Notes: generated from the sequence alone by a model not told the origin. A stretch of 64,000 nt of DNA from Nostoc sp. ATCC 43529 (GCA_003326205.1 LWTK01000053.1:17582-81581), one strand, 5' to 3'; positions 17,526-26,779 are shown, numbered from the stretch's first letter. Program-made: numbers and translations.

Positions 17526-18419
17526 CTAGCCAAACCTATTAATTAATTCTTCACGCGATAACTGCAACAATAAACGCGTAAACTCTTCGGGTGGTAACGC
17601 TAATAAAGGTTCAATAATTGCTTGAAGCTGATTATCTATTTGACCAAAGCGAACTTTGAGCAAATTTTCTACCACCAAGCGTTCTCCTTGCTGAATTCCC
17701 CGTTGTTCCCCTTCTTGTATCGCTTGTTCTCGGTCTTGTTGGTAAAGTGGTGCTAATCGCATAAGTAATTCCTTATCTTCTTCGTCTTGATTTTGAGTGA
17801 ATTGTAAGTTTTGTTGTAAGTTGTACAACAATTCTAACGCCGCTTTGCGGAAAGGGTTATCAGGACTAAGCGCTTCTAATTCGTCAATTGCTTGCTTTTG
17901 AACGTTTCCTCTACCAATGATTCTTAACCATAAAGTTTCTGGGATAGAAGGTAACTGATGAATTGCGACTATAGCAGTACGCAAATATTCTGGCATGAAG
18001 TGTATCCCAGGCAAGTAGTCATCTTTTGGGTTAGCACCAAATCCTGATAATATTTGGGCTGATGCTGTGGGGGTAAAAATCCATAATTTTGGTAAATTAG
18101 ATTCGAGAATTCGAGTGTTATTTCGATTTGCTTGTCGTTGTAAATCACCGCGCACTTCTAATAATTTTAAGAGACAGTCGCAAATTTCTGTAGCGGATGC
18201 AGGGTTACGAAAAGGCTCAAATAACGATGGAGTAGTGACAAACTGACCTAATAAACCTAGTGTATTAGGAATAGTGCTTTGTTGTGGATTGGGAATGAAA
18301 TAAACGTCAATTTGTCTAACTTCTCCTGCAACTCGCTTGGATGCTTGAACTTCACCGTAAGGAGTTAGTAATTGTTCGAGGTAGTCTTTGGCAAATTGGT
18401 CATGAATGAATCTCGTCAT
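17526..18419 (-). CDS. PDDEXK-like protein with C-terminal DUF4351
   Basis: The 297-residue protein has an N-terminal block MTRFIHDQFAKDYLEQLLTP, then GEVRQIDVYFIP, resembling the PD-(D/E)XK nuclease-type fold of Rpn/transposase-like cyanobacterial proteins. A Gln/Glu-rich linker (QQDREQAIQEGEQRGIQQGE) precedes VVENLLKVRFGQIDNQLQAI and LLQLSREELINRF, the DUF4351 pattern. Such genes are multi-copy in cyanobacteria and their role is not settled. It starts 44 bp after the seven-repeat protein gene ends, on the same strand, so the two probably form one transcript. Confidence 0.75.
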   Translation of the reverse strand: MTRFIHDQFAKDYLEQLLTPYGEVQASKRVAGEVRQIDVYFIPNPQQSTIPNTLGLLGQFVTTPSLFEPFRNPASATEICDCLLKLLEVRGDLQRQANRNNTRILESNLPKLWIFTPTASAQILSGFGANPKDDYLPGIHFMPEYLRTAIVAIHQLPSIPETLWLRIIGRGNVQKQAIDELEALSPDNPFRKAALELLYNLQQNLQFTQNQDEEDKELLMRLAPLYQQDREQAIQEGEQRGIQQGERLVVENLLKVRFGQIDNQLQAIIEPLLALPPEEFTRLLLQLSREELINRFG

Positions 18420-18463
18420 TTGTTGAAATTTTGGCGATGCAACCCAGTTTATTTATGATTATC

Positions 18464-20329
18464 TTACGATTTTTTGAGATAAGACTTAGCCCAAGAGTAG
18501 CGTTGAGAATCTTTTTTAAGCAGGTATTCTATTACTTCCTGGCGCTTGTTTTCATCCTTAGTATTTTTCACAACTCGCTTGATTTCAGAATCCGTATCTC
18601 TAGGATTAGCCCCACGTTTTATTGCTTCTTGAAACCAATACTCCCCATCTAAATATTGATGCCGTTCAAAACAAATAGCTCCCATCAAGGTGTAAGGATG
18701 ATGGCTTTTTCGCTGATACTCAATAGCTTGACGAGCGCAATTTTCTGCTTTATCTAGTTTTTCAATATCTCGAAAAGCTCCACCTCTGCTAGTTAATAAA
18801 GCTGACTTGAGTTTATTTTCTTTGATTTTGTCGAATTCCAAATTATTCGTCAGTTGCAATGCCTTTTCTGGTTCGTCTGCTTTGCGCCAATGGCTGCTAG
18901 CATTTGCTAAGTTCCATTTGTTGCCAGTGCGTTCAAACTCCTGCTCATAAAAATTTGCTTCAATTGTGTGGTAAACAATCAAAATTTTACCAGAAAATAA
19001 TTTAGCTCCTTGATACTTAGGCTCCTCTTGCCACCTATAATAACTATATGTTGCTTGAGGCACTTCAGTTTTATTCTCCTGGAGCCAAGCAACATCTGTT
19101 GGTTCAAGTCGCTGTTTTGACTCAAGCTTTTGCAAAATTGTGTATAAAAGACTAGTGGGTGATTTATCTTGATACCTTAAAACATCATATTTTGATTTCA
19201 AAACTGCGAAATGCTTTTGTTGAAAAAGAATAATGATATCTTCAAGGTTATTATTTTTTAGCCACTCAATTTCTAGATCATTAAGTAGTTCTCCTAAATC
19301 TATTTTATATTTAAGGGTAGAGACGTATTTTTCATTTGCAATTTCTATAACCTCAGTCAGCTTACGTTTTTTCAAGAAGTTAACATCTTCTTCACCTAAC
19401 TGATTGGACGACTCAAGTCTTTTGAGAATTTTATACAAATGACTCTTAAATGATGAATCCTGATACTCAGTTGCTTTATACTTAACTTTTAAGGCAGCAA
19501 ACTCTCGTGTTTGTTCCAATTGTTGAGCAAGAGTAATTGTTTCGCTTAGTCCTTGTTGTTCCAGCCAGTTAATTTCTGACTGACTCAAATTATTTTTCGT
19601 GTCAATATTTTGCAGTATTGGATATAGTGGACTTGATAGTGATAAATCAGAGTGTTTATTCACTTGATATTTGTCTCTTAAGTGAGCAAAGTGAGCTTCT
19701 TTTTCTGACTCTTGTTGTTTAAAAATTTCTGCTGTATCAAATAGTTCTCGTTTTACCAACCATTCTAATTCAGGAGCGCTTATTCTTTGTTTATTTTCCA
19801 GTTTATTCAGAATTTTATATAGTGGACTATTAATTGATGAACCTTGGTATTTAGTAGCTTGATACTTTATCTTTAAAGCAAAAAATTGCCTCTCCGATTC
19901 CATCTTATGAGCAAGAGCAACTGTTCCAGCAAGCTGATTATTTTTTAGCCATTCAATCTCTGAATTAGTGAGTGTTTTTTCTGAGTGGATATTCCAGAGA
20001 ATTGGGTAGAGAATAATAGAAATATTTTTGAAAGCTCCCCCACCTTTAGGTACTTGATACCTGGACTTGAGGTCAGAAAACTCATTTTCCAGTTTTCTAA
20101 GTTCTTCTAACTTATATTGCTGCTGTTGGCAAATGATTTGAATACTTTCAAAAAGTTTATGCTCTTTTAACCAATTGAACTCTAATTCAGTTAGCTCAAT
20201 TCCTAAGTCAACTTTTCGCAAAATGAGATATAGCAGACTAGAGGGTGATGAATCTTGATAATTACTAGCTTTGTATTTAGATTTTAGTGCAGCAAAGTGT
20301 TTGAGCCGATTTTCAGATTCTGGGTTCAT
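18464..20329 (-). CDS. Protein with seven ~65-residue repeats and a TPR-like C-terminus
   Basis: The family is not recognised. The 621-residue protein is built from repeats of the form FAALKxKYxAxxYQDSS..S.LY.IL..LE......E..WL....L...I.I. Copies begin near residues 12, 83, 148, 213, 276, 340 and 375; the sixth has lost its first half. Each pairs an FxxLKxKY helix with an ExxWL helix and ends in a charged, Gln-rich stretch. After the last repeat comes a TPR-like region (WRKADEPEKALQLTNNLEFD; AENCARQAIEYQRKSHHPYT; EYWFQEAIKRGANPRDTDSE). No signal peptide or membrane segment is seen. Repeat plus TPR suggests a protein-binding scaffold. It is upstream of, and close to, the PDDEXK/DUF4351 gene. 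Confidence 0.75.
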   Translation of the reverse strand: MNPESENRLKHFAALKSKYKASNYQDSSPSSLLYLILRKVDLGIELTELEFNWLKEHKLFESIQIICQQQQYKLEELRKLENEFSDLKSRYQVPKGGGAFKNISIILYPILWNIHSEKTLTNSEIEWLKNNQLAGTVALAHKMESERQFFALKIKYQATKYQGSSINSPLYKILNKLENKQRISAPELEWLVKRELFDTAEIFKQQESEKEAHFAHLRDKYQVNKHSDLSLSSPLYPILQNIDTKNNLSQSEINWLEQQGLSETITLAQQLEQTREFAALKVKYKATEYQDSSFKSHLYKILKRLESSNQLGEEDVNFLKKRKLTEVIEIANEKYVSTLKYKIDLGELLNDLEIEWLKNNNLEDIIILFQQKHFAVLKSKYDVLRYQDKSPTSLLYTILQKLESKQRLEPTDVAWLQENKTEVPQATYSYYRWQEEPKYQGAKLFSGKILIVYHTIEANFYEQEFERTGNKWNLANASSHWRKADEPEKALQLTNNLEFDKIKENKLKSALLTSRGGAFRDIEKLDKAENCARQAIEYQRKSHHPYTLMGAICFERHQYLDGEYWFQEAIKRGANPRDTDSEIKRVVKNTKDENKRQEVIEYLLKKDSQRYSWAKSYLKKS

Positions 20330-20457
20330 GTTGATAGTAGAGGCGATCGCCCCTTAACTCAAGTATCATCCGCTACTATAACAACACTAATAAAAAAGGG
20401 CGAGTTCCTTACCCACCCTAGAAGAACAAGTAATTATTACTTAAAGACAGTATAACT

Positions 20458-21546
20458 TTACAACACCTTACACTGACCATGATGCCGCAGTAAATGGTCG
20501 CATAATACTAACGCCACCATAGCTTCAACCATCGGAACTGCACGCGGTAACACACAAGGATCGTGTCTTCCTTTTGCGGCTAAAAGCGTTTCTTCACCTT
20601 CACGAGTTACCGTTTTTTGTTCTTTTCTAATTGTTGCTGTCGGCTTAAAAGCAACTCGCAAAATAATATTTTCTCCGTTAGAAATTCCGCCTTGAATGCC
20701 TCCAGAACGGTTGGTTACGGTGCGAATTTCGCCATTTTCATCAATATAAAATTCGTCGTTATGCTCAATTCCTGTTAACAGCGTCCCGCCAAAACCGGAA
20801 CCTATTTCAAAACCTTTGCTAGCAGGCAAAGACATCACACCTTTAGCAATATCAGCTTCTAATTTATCAAATACTGGTTCGCCCAAACCTTTGGGCACAT
20901 TTCGCGCTACACATTCTACTACGCCGCCAATAGAATCGCCTTGTCTGCCGGTTTGCTCGATTAATTCAATCATGCGTTCCGCGCACTCAGCATCGGGACA
21001 GCGGACGATGTTGCTTTCCACCTGTTCTAAAGTAACAGTATTTGCATCGACTACGCCTTCCAAATCCTTGATGCGCTTGACGTAACCAATAACTTCCACA
21101 TTGGCAACTTGGCGGAGAATTTTTTTAGCGATCGCACCTGCCGCTACTCTACCTATTGTCTCACGCGCTGACGACCTACCCCCACCCTGCCAATTGCGAA
21201 TTCCATATTTTGCATCATAAGTTGCATCGGCGTGGGAAGGGCGATATTTTTCGGCCATCTCATCGTAATCTTGCGGACGAGTGTCTTTATTCCGCACCAA
21301 AATTGATATCGGCGTTCCTAAAGTTTTGCCCTCAAATACCCCCGATAAAATCTCGCAGGTATCCGCTTCTTTGCGAGGTGTCGTGATTTTACTTTGTCCC
21401 GGTCGCCTTCTATCTAGTTCTACTTGGATTTCTTCTGCTGAAATTTCTAGTTGTGGAGGACAACCATCAATTACAACTCCCACGCCACCGCCGTGAGACT
21501 CGCCAAAAGTAGTTATCCGAAATAGATGACCAAAAGTGTTACCCAT
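20458..21546 (-). CDS. aroC: Chorismate synthase
   Basis: The 362-residue protein starts MGNTFGHLFRITTFGESHGG and has the family signatures GESHGGGVGVVIDGCPP, RRPGQSKITTPRKEADT and GIRNWQGGGRSSARETIGRV, then GGIQGGISNGENI and RHDPCVLPRAVPMVEAM. It converts EPSP to chorismate with reduced FMN, the last step of the shikimate pathway. Length and start are normal. A GC-rich hairpin (21601-21625) lies in its upstream region. Confidence 0.97.
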   Translation of the reverse strand: MGNTFGHLFRITTFGESHGGGVGVVIDGCPPQLEISAEEIQVELDRRRPGQSKITTPRKEADTCEILSGVFEGKTLGTPISILVRNKDTRPQDYDEMAEKYRPSHADATYDAKYGIRNWQGGGRSSARETIGRVAAGAIAKKILRQVANVEVIGYVKRIKDLEGVVDANTVTLEQVESNIVRCPDAECAERMIELIEQTGRQGDSIGGVVECVARNVPKGLGEPVFDKLEADIAKGVMSLPASKGFEIGSGFGGTLLTGIEHNDEFYIDENGEIRTVTNRSGGIQGGISNGENIILRVAFKPTATIRKEQKTVTREGEETLLAAKGRHDPCVLPRAVPMVEAMVALVLCDHLLRHHGQCKVL

Positions 21547-21600
21547 GATTATTGAGTGAGGAAAAAGGGTGAGGCTTATCTATCCACTCTAGTGTAAAAT

Positions 21601-21629
21601 AGCCCCGCCCGCTTATGGGCTGGGCTTTT
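21601..21629. promoter_or_regulatory. GC-rich hairpin upstream of aroC
   Basis: AGCCCCGCCC and GGGCTGGGCT pair with one mismatch around a short loop, about 55 bp before the aroC start. On the plus strand it is followed by TTTTG. It could be a leader structure or a terminator-like barrier; nothing decides between these. Confidence 0.35.
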
Positions 21630-21868
21630 GAGTAGTTTCATGTGCTTTGAAGATTTTTTAAGTATAATTACTTAATAGGTATAACTCAGTCCCAATAAGA
21701 AGCGATTTTTTAGCATCTGTTAATCGGAATATTGTTAGGAAAACCTGATTTAAAGTTGCGAAAAATCAAAGGTATTGATAAGCTGAAACACCAATAGTAT
21801 AAGCCTTCTGGCGGTTTTATTGTCTTCACATTTCCCTAGACGCCGACGCAATATAGGAGTGTTTTTTA

Positions 21869-22288
21869 GTGAACGCATCTGAACAGGCAACTAACCTAGA
21901 ACTCACCAGCAAGATTGCTACGGTAGTTAATTTGTTCAAATTCGAGTTTCCTGATGCCAAATCTGACCTCAAACCCTGGAAGAATGACCCCCAAACAAGG
22001 GAGTTAGTCGACCCAGATTCTATAGATATTGGCTTTCACTTTCCTGGTATTAGTAAATCTTGGCGAAGTCGCAGCGTGTTAATTCAAATCCGATTTTATC
22101 AAGATCCCATCAATAATTCACGGCGAGCGATCGGTGTGGAGGTAGCTGGATTCGATCATCGTGGTGAGGCGTGGCGACTCTCTACAATAGAAAACTGGAA
22201 TATTGTGGGTGCATCTTCGCCTTCTGGTGAAATCGAGGATAAGCTCAAACAGATTTGCCGACAGATTTTAGAAGTTTTTAATAACTGA
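21869..22288 (+). CDS. Conserved hypothetical protein
   Basis: The 139-residue soluble protein starts at GTG with TAGGAGTG upstream. Features are an N-terminal helix (LTSKIATVVNLFKFEFPDAK), then strands SIDIGFHFPGISKSWRSRSV and LIQIRFYQDP, and an IGVEVAGFDHRGEAWRLSTI strand pair. It looks like a compact alpha/beta protein of the kind conserved among cyanobacteria. No motif gives a function. It stands alone between aroC and the SDR gene. Confidence 0.7.
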   Translation: MNASEQATNLELTSKIATVVNLFKFEFPDAKSDLKPWKNDPQTRELVDPDSIDIGFHFPGISKSWRSRSVLIQIRFYQDPINNSRRAIGVEVAGFDHRGEAWRLSTIENWNIVGASSPSGEIEDKLKQICRQILEVFNN

Positions 22289-22524
22289 AGTTGAGACTAG
22301 TGCTTCATCGCATTATTTATCAGTGATGTTAGTAGTGGTCAAATCTCACTTTAAAAGAAAATGGCATTACACCCACACTCTAAAATTTTTCGTTATTCCA
22401 ACAGATGCAGAAATGTTGCATTGCAACGTCTCTACCAACTTTGTATATAAACAACAGTCTAACCCCCATTTGCCAGCTGCGTCCTTGAATAAGTTGGCGA
22501 CTTCCTGTTTAGATTTAAGCTTGA

Positions 22525-23220
22525 TTAAGCTCCCTTACCTAACATTGCAGGTACGTCAATCTCTTTAATACAAGTAGCTCGTGATAAGGAAAGAATACAG
22601 TCAAGAATGTGAAAAAGATCGCTTAGAGGAATCGCTTCACCGCCCGTTAGATTCTCTGCTGCAATATCTGTCAACACTTCGGGTGTACCAACATTGCCAG
22701 GGTTAATCACAGTTACACCGATTTGCTGCCATCGCAACTCCTCCCGTAAGGAATGCACCACTCCCCGCAGTCCAAACTTAGATGCACTATTGGCAACTTC
22801 CCTTCCTGGGAAATTATCTCGACCTGAGAGTGCCCCCATAAAAATGATTTTCGGATTGTGCGATCTTCGCAGGGCAGGTAGTAAAGCTTTCACCAACCGA
22901 ATTGGAGCTACCAAATTGACTGCAATTACTCGGACAATATCCTCATCAGAACAGGCTTCAAAGCGATATTGAGGTGTAAACGCATGGGTTTCCCAGGTTC
23001 CACCCATGTATAGCAAAGCATCTAAAGAATCATCCCCAATCGCTGTAACAACCGTTTCTATCCCTGCCAAATCAGACAAATCTGCCTGCACCCATTCACC
23101 AACAGTCGCCACTGTACGAGACACCGCTAATAGGCGATCGCACTGGTCTATGAAATGTTCTGCAACCGCAAGTCCAATGCCGCGGCTTGCACCTGCTACT
23201 AGAATTGTCTTAAAAGACAT
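22525..23220 (-). CDS. Short-chain dehydrogenase/reductase lacking the catalytic tyrosine
   Basis: The 231-residue Rossmann protein has the nucleotide-binding motif VAGASRGIGLAVAEHF (GASRGIG at 10-16). The active-site region reads MGALSGRDNF...EVANSASKFGLRG: Ser132 and Lys148 are present, but Asn144 (codon AAT) stands where the YxxxK tyrosine is expected. NPGNVGTPE follows, as in other SDRs. Classical SDRs use this Tyr for NAD(P)-dependent oxidoreduction, so activity may be altered or lost. It is 14 bp downstream of the GNAT gene in the same direction, forming an operon next to a divergent TetR gene. Confidence 0.85.
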   Translation of the reverse strand: MSFKTILVAGASRGIGLAVAEHFIDQCDRLLAVSRTVATVGEWVQADLSDLAGIETVVTAIGDDSLDALLYMGGTWETHAFTPQYRFEACSDEDIVRVIAVNLVAPIRLVKALLPALRRSHNPKIIFMGALSGRDNFPGREVANSASKFGLRGVVHSLREELRWQQIGVTVINPGNVGTPEVLTDIAAENLTGGEAIPLSDLFHILDCILSLSRATCIKEIDVPAMLGKGA

Positions 23221-23234
23221 TGCTTTTCTCCTAT

Positions 23235-23912
23235 CTAATTGAGGCGCAGACCAAACTTCGTAACTCCCGGAAACTCAATATTGAATTGTTCCGAAAAGTA
23301 ATCCGCGTGAAAGGTTTGATAAGGTTTAAACCCAATGGACTCGTAGGTATGGCGAGCTACCTCATTACCATTGATCACCATAATTCCTGCAAAGTCATGC
23401 TGCTGCGATCGCCCCTCCTCCAGCAAGGCTCTGAGTAACACTTTGCCAAAGCCTTGCCCCCGCGCTTCTGGCAATACGGCAACATTTTCAATAATCCACG
23501 TTGCTTGGGGTGTTAGAAAAATCGGTCGCAAATCCCCTCCCCAAAACGCCATATAGCGATTGTGAAAGGTGGTTAAGTTTTCCCTAGACCACTTCAACTC
23601 GTGGGCGATCGCCTCTAGACGAGATAGGCGCAATGGGCAGTAGTCTTCTGTACCAGGCACATAACCTGCTGCGGCTGCAACGGGTTTGCCCTGAACCTCC
23701 AAAATCAGAAAATCTGCTACGTTGCCCCAATTAGAAGCATCTGTACTCAGTTCTGCCTCAATAAACTGCAAGGCAGTGGTTCGGATACCATCCAACAAAT
23801 CTTCCCAAAAGCAGTGATTCAAAGGCGGTAAAGAAGCCTCATACTCAATTCTGGCAAGGAATGGAATATCGACACTTGTGGCCTTGCGGGTGTTTAGCGT
23901 GGTTGACATCAA
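23235..23912 (-). CDS. GNAT family N-acetyltransferase
   Basis: The 225-residue protein has the GNAT acetyl-CoA binding region ENVAVLPEARGQGFGKVLLR (R-x-x-G-x-G/A type) followed by VARHTYESIGFKP. The N-terminus (RKATSVDIPFLARIEYEASL) is the usual first strand and helix. It transfers an acetyl group from acetyl-CoA to an unknown substrate. It is the first gene of an operon with the SDR and is transcribed away from the TetR gene, with an operator-like palindrome between them. Confidence 0.87.
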   Translation of the reverse strand: MMSTTLNTRKATSVDIPFLARIEYEASLPPLNHCFWEDLLDGIRTTALQFIEAELSTDASNWGNVADFLILEVQGKPVAAAAGYVPGTEDYCPLRLSRLEAIAHELKWSRENLTTFHNRYMAFWGGDLRPIFLTPQATWIIENVAVLPEARGQGFGKVLLRALLEEGRSQQHDFAGIMVINGNEVARHTYESIGFKPYQTFHADYFSEQFNIEFPGVTKFGLRLN

Positions 23913-23938
23913 AGCTCCTTTGAGGAAATCCCCGATAA

Positions 23939-23996
23939 AAGATACAATCTGTACGTATCTTAAAATAGAGGAAAATTATCTTTTTTGTCAAGATAC
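23939..23996. promoter_or_regulatory. Probable TetR operator between the GNAT-SDR operon and tetR
   Basis: AAGATAC (23939-23945) and GTATCTT (23955-23961) form an inverted repeat with a 9-base centre. A further AAGATAC half-site lies at 23990-23996. The site sits in the 118-bp divergent promoter region, where TetR regulators commonly bind to repress both directions. Confidence 0.6.
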
Positions 23997-24030
23997 ATAC
24001 TGTTTGAATGTTAAACCTGAGCGATTCATC

Positions 24031-24621
24031 ATGCCTGCTAAGTTGACCAAAGCTGAACAAACTCGACGAACTCGACGCGCCATTCTTGAGCGAGCGCGTC
24101 ACTTATTTGCAACAAAAGGGTATGCCGCTACAGGAACCGAGGAAATCATCAGTGAATTAGGGATTACACGGGGGGCTTTGTATCACCAATTCAGCGATAA
24201 GCTTGGGGTCTTTAAAGCAGTCATTGTTGAAGCCTATAGCGAAATAACAGACTACATCCAAACTAAAATCCGACCGCTTGATGATAATTGGCAGCAGTTA
24301 ATCATTGGCTGTCAGGCATTTCTAGAAGTTGCTCAACAGGAGGATCTGCGGCGTTTGGTGTTTATTGAGGCTCCAGCCGTTTTAGCAGCAGACGATGTAG
24401 TTGAAATCGATCGATATGCTTTTGGTTTGCTCCATAAGTCAATCCAGATAGCTGTGGATGAGGGCAAGTTAAACACAATCGATGCAGAGGGTTTTGCTCA
24501 CTTAGTAAATGGCTCGCTAAATGAGTTAGCCGCTTGGGTTGCACAGTCCAATGATCCTGAGCGGTTGAAAACAGCACAATGCTTGGTTGAGACGTTACTT
24601 ACGCGGCACCAGAGTAAATGA
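24031..24621 (+). CDS. TetR family transcriptional regulator
   Basis: The 196-residue protein starts MPAKLTKAEQTRRTRRAILE; the longer open frame from 23878 is rejected because it would run through the promoter and overlap the GNAT gene. The helix-turn-helix is ARHLFATKGYAATGTEEIIS and ELGITRGALYHQFSDKLGVF, typical of TetR. The C-terminal ligand domain is helical (FLEVAQQEDLRRLVFIEAPA). It probably represses the divergent GNAT-SDR operon and itself through the AAGATAC palindrome. The ligand is unknown. Confidence 0.9.
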   Translation: MPAKLTKAEQTRRTRRAILERARHLFATKGYAATGTEEIISELGITRGALYHQFSDKLGVFKAVIVEAYSEITDYIQTKIRPLDDNWQQLIIGCQAFLEVAQQEDLRRLVFIEAPAVLAADDVVEIDRYAFGLLHKSIQIAVDEGKLNTIDAEGFAHLVNGSLNELAAWVAQSNDPERLKTAQCLVETLLTRHQSK

Positions 24622-24718
24622 TGCTCATCTCATATTTCGGATCTGATGTGCAAATTCAGGTAGTCTTCCAAGTTGGCGATGCCTGCACCCTTACTTGTTT
24701 GTGTAATTTACCGAAGAA

Positions 24719-24753
24719 AGGCAGAGGGCAGGAGGCAGGAGGCAGAAGGAAGA
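24719..24753. repeat. Short AGGCAGG-type heptamer run
   Basis: A few AGGCAGG/AGGCAGA units, the same family as the long array at 45615-45759. Confidence 0.75.
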
Positions 24754-24805
24754 AAATATAATTTTTGCCCTCTGCCTTCATGGTTTAGAGCAAGTAAATT
24801 TATTT

Positions 24806-25093
24806 ATGAAAAAAAGAAAAAATATGTATTTCGAGACGCACAGCGCAAGAAATACTACGTCCGTGATTGTTTCCCCTAAATTTATTTATGGGGTTTCTCT
24901 TCTGCTCTCTGCCCTCAGCATAGCTGCCTTCTCAACAAGTAATACAGTTATATTAATTGCTGATGATTACTTAAGCTCATTTTCGCTTTTGGTGTCACTT
25001 TCTTACACGCTCTATTCGTGTATTAGTGGTTTATCCAAAGAGGTGCAAGATATAAGTTACAGCATTTTTCAGGTAAATGAGGTATACAGGTAG
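24806..25093 (+). CDS. Possible small membrane protein, doubtful
   Basis: A 95-residue open frame follows a repeat-rich stretch. It has a basic N-terminus (MKKRKNMYFETHSARNTTSV) and two hydrophobic stretches (FIYGVSLLLSALSIAAFS; YLSSFSLLVSLSYTLYSCIS). I do not recognise it and see no clear ribosome binding site. It may be chance. Confidence 0.3.
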   Translation: MKKRKNMYFETHSARNTTSVIVSPKFIYGVSLLLSALSIAAFSTSNTVILIADDYLSSFSLLVSLSYTLYSCISGLSKEVQDISYSIFQVNEVYR

Positions 25094-25288
25094 TGGCTTT
25101 ACAGCTGTAAAGCCCCTACGATAACCTGTACTTGACCAAGCTGCAATCTGCTGTATGTATTTTTAGACACGCATTATGGTAATGATACAGCTTTGCATAT
25201 TAAAAAAGGGAATTTATCCCATAGTAGAACGTAGGGTAACACAGATGTGCTACCCTAATTTAGTAATTTTTACTTTTATGTAGCAGTA

Positions 25289-26779
25289 CTACATAATTAC
25301 AACTTCAGCATGATTGTTGAGCATTGCAGGATCGATGGAAATACCTAACCCTTCAGCGACACGAAGACCATAGGAGACATCTGCTCTAAAAAAGTGGCAA
25401 AGTTGCCGCATTTGGATGTCTTGCTTTGCTTGGCTGAGGCTACCAACGATATTTTTCACAAGACGCTCTTGCTGTTCGGGAGTCATTAACCGATAGAGGT
25501 CGCCTGCTTGAGTATAATCGTCGTTTCCTTCACGATGATTGTAGCGATCGACGGTGGTATCTCCTAGATGGGTTGGTGGTTCTGCGTAGGCTGGATTTTG
25601 TTTTGGCGTACCTTCAACAGTATTCGGTTCATAGTTGGGAGCGCTACCACCGTTATTTCCCAAGGCCATGAAGCCATCTCGCTGGTAATGCATTACTGGA
25701 CATTTGGGCTGGTTGACTGGTAGTTGCTGATAGTTACCACCCAAGCGATAGCGTTGAGCATCTGGGTAAGAAAAGATCCGAGCTTGAAGCATCTTGTCTG
25801 GGGAAAAACTAACCCCAGGAACCACGGCGCTAGGACTAAAAGCGGCTTGTTCAACTTCGGCAAAATAATTCTCTGGGTTACGATTTAGCTCTAATATTCC
25901 GACTTCAATTAAGGGATATTCTGAATGCTTCCAAACTTTTGTCAAGTCAAAGGGATTATCTCGGTGTTTTGCCGCTTGCTCCTCGGTCATCACTTGAATG
26001 CAGAACCGCCATTTGGGATAATCTCCTTGAGCGATCGCTTCAAATAAATCGCGAGTCGCATGATCGGGATCTTCACCCTTAATCTTACCTGATTCTTCCT
26101 CTGTCAAGGTTTGATGCCCTTGCAAGGTCTTAAAGTGAAATTTACACCAAACGCGATCGCCCTGAGCGTTAATTAAGCTAAAGGTATGGCTACCAAAGCC
26201 GTCCATGTGTCGATAGGTTTTCGGAATTCCCCGGTCAGAAAACAAAATCGTCACCTGGTGGAGTGATTCCGGACTCTGTGACCAAAAATCCCATTTGGCA
26301 TTGTGGTCTTTACAATTTGTTTGGGGATTGCGCTTTTGGGTATGGATGAAATCAGGAAACTTGAGTGGGTCACGGATGAAGAAAATCGGAGTGTTGTTTC
26401 CTGTAATATCCCAGTTGCCCTCTTCTGTGTAAAACTTGACAGCATAACCTCTGGGGTCGCGCTCTGCATCTGCTGAACCTTTTTCCCCACCAACTGTAGA
26501 AAAACGCAGCAAAACCTCTGTTTTCTTGCCAATCTCAGAAAAAAGCTTGGCTTTTGTGTAGCGTGTAATATCGTTAGTAACCGTAAAAGTACCGAAAGCG
26601 GCCGCACCTTTGGCATGGACAACTCTTTCAGGAATACGTTCTCTGTTGAAATGAGCTAGCTTTTCTAACAGGTGAAAATCCTGAATTAATACAGGGCCAC
26701 GTGCCCCCGCAGTTAGTGAATTTTGGTTATCGGCAACAGGGATACCGTCAGCAGTTGTCAAGTTTTGGGGTTCAGTCAT
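25289..26779 (-). CDS. Heme catalase
   Basis: The 496-residue protein is a small-subunit monofunctional catalase. His55 lies in RIPERVVHAKGAAAFG, Asn128 in NWDITGNNTPIFFIRDP, and the heme-ligand Tyr338 in RIFSYPDAQRYRLGGNY. It converts hydrogen peroxide to water and oxygen in the cytoplasm. The length is usual for the small-subunit type. It stands alone; a perfect 20-bp inverted repeat lies 85 bp upstream of its start and could affect its expression. It joins the two peroxiredoxins and Dps as stress defence in this window. Confidence 0.95.
   Translation of the reverse strand: MTEPQNLTTADGIPVADNQNSLTAGARGPVLIQDFHLLEKLAHFNRERIPERVVHAKGAAAFGTFTVTNDITRYTKAKLFSEIGKKTEVLLRFSTVGGEKGSADAERDPRGYAVKFYTEEGNWDITGNNTPIFFIRDPLKFPDFIHTQKRNPQTNCKDHNAKWDFWSQSPESLHQVTILFSDRGIPKTYRHMDGFGSHTFSLINAQGDRVWCKFHFKTLQGHQTLTEEESGKIKGEDPDHATRDLFEAIAQGDYPKWRFCIQVMTEEQAAKHRDNPFDLTKVWKHSEYPLIEVGILELNRNPENYFAEVEQAAFSPSAVVPGVSFSPDKMLQARIFSYPDAQRYRLGGNYQQLPVNQPKCPVMHYQRDGFMALGNNGGSAPNYEPNTVEGTPKQNPAYAEPPTHLGDTTVDRYNHREGNDDYTQAGDLYRLMTPEQQERLVKNIVGSLSQAKQDIQMRQLCHFFRADVSYGLRVAEGLGISIDPAMLNNHAEVVIM

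Noticed and set aside
20330..20457. Possible terminator between aroC and the seven-repeat gene
   Set aside because: The GGGCGAGTTCCTTACCC stretch pairs poorly and has no T run on the right strand.
23878..24030. Upstream extension of the TetR frame
   Set aside because: It would cover the divergent promoter and operator and overlap the GNAT start; the family N-terminus begins at the ATG at 24031.
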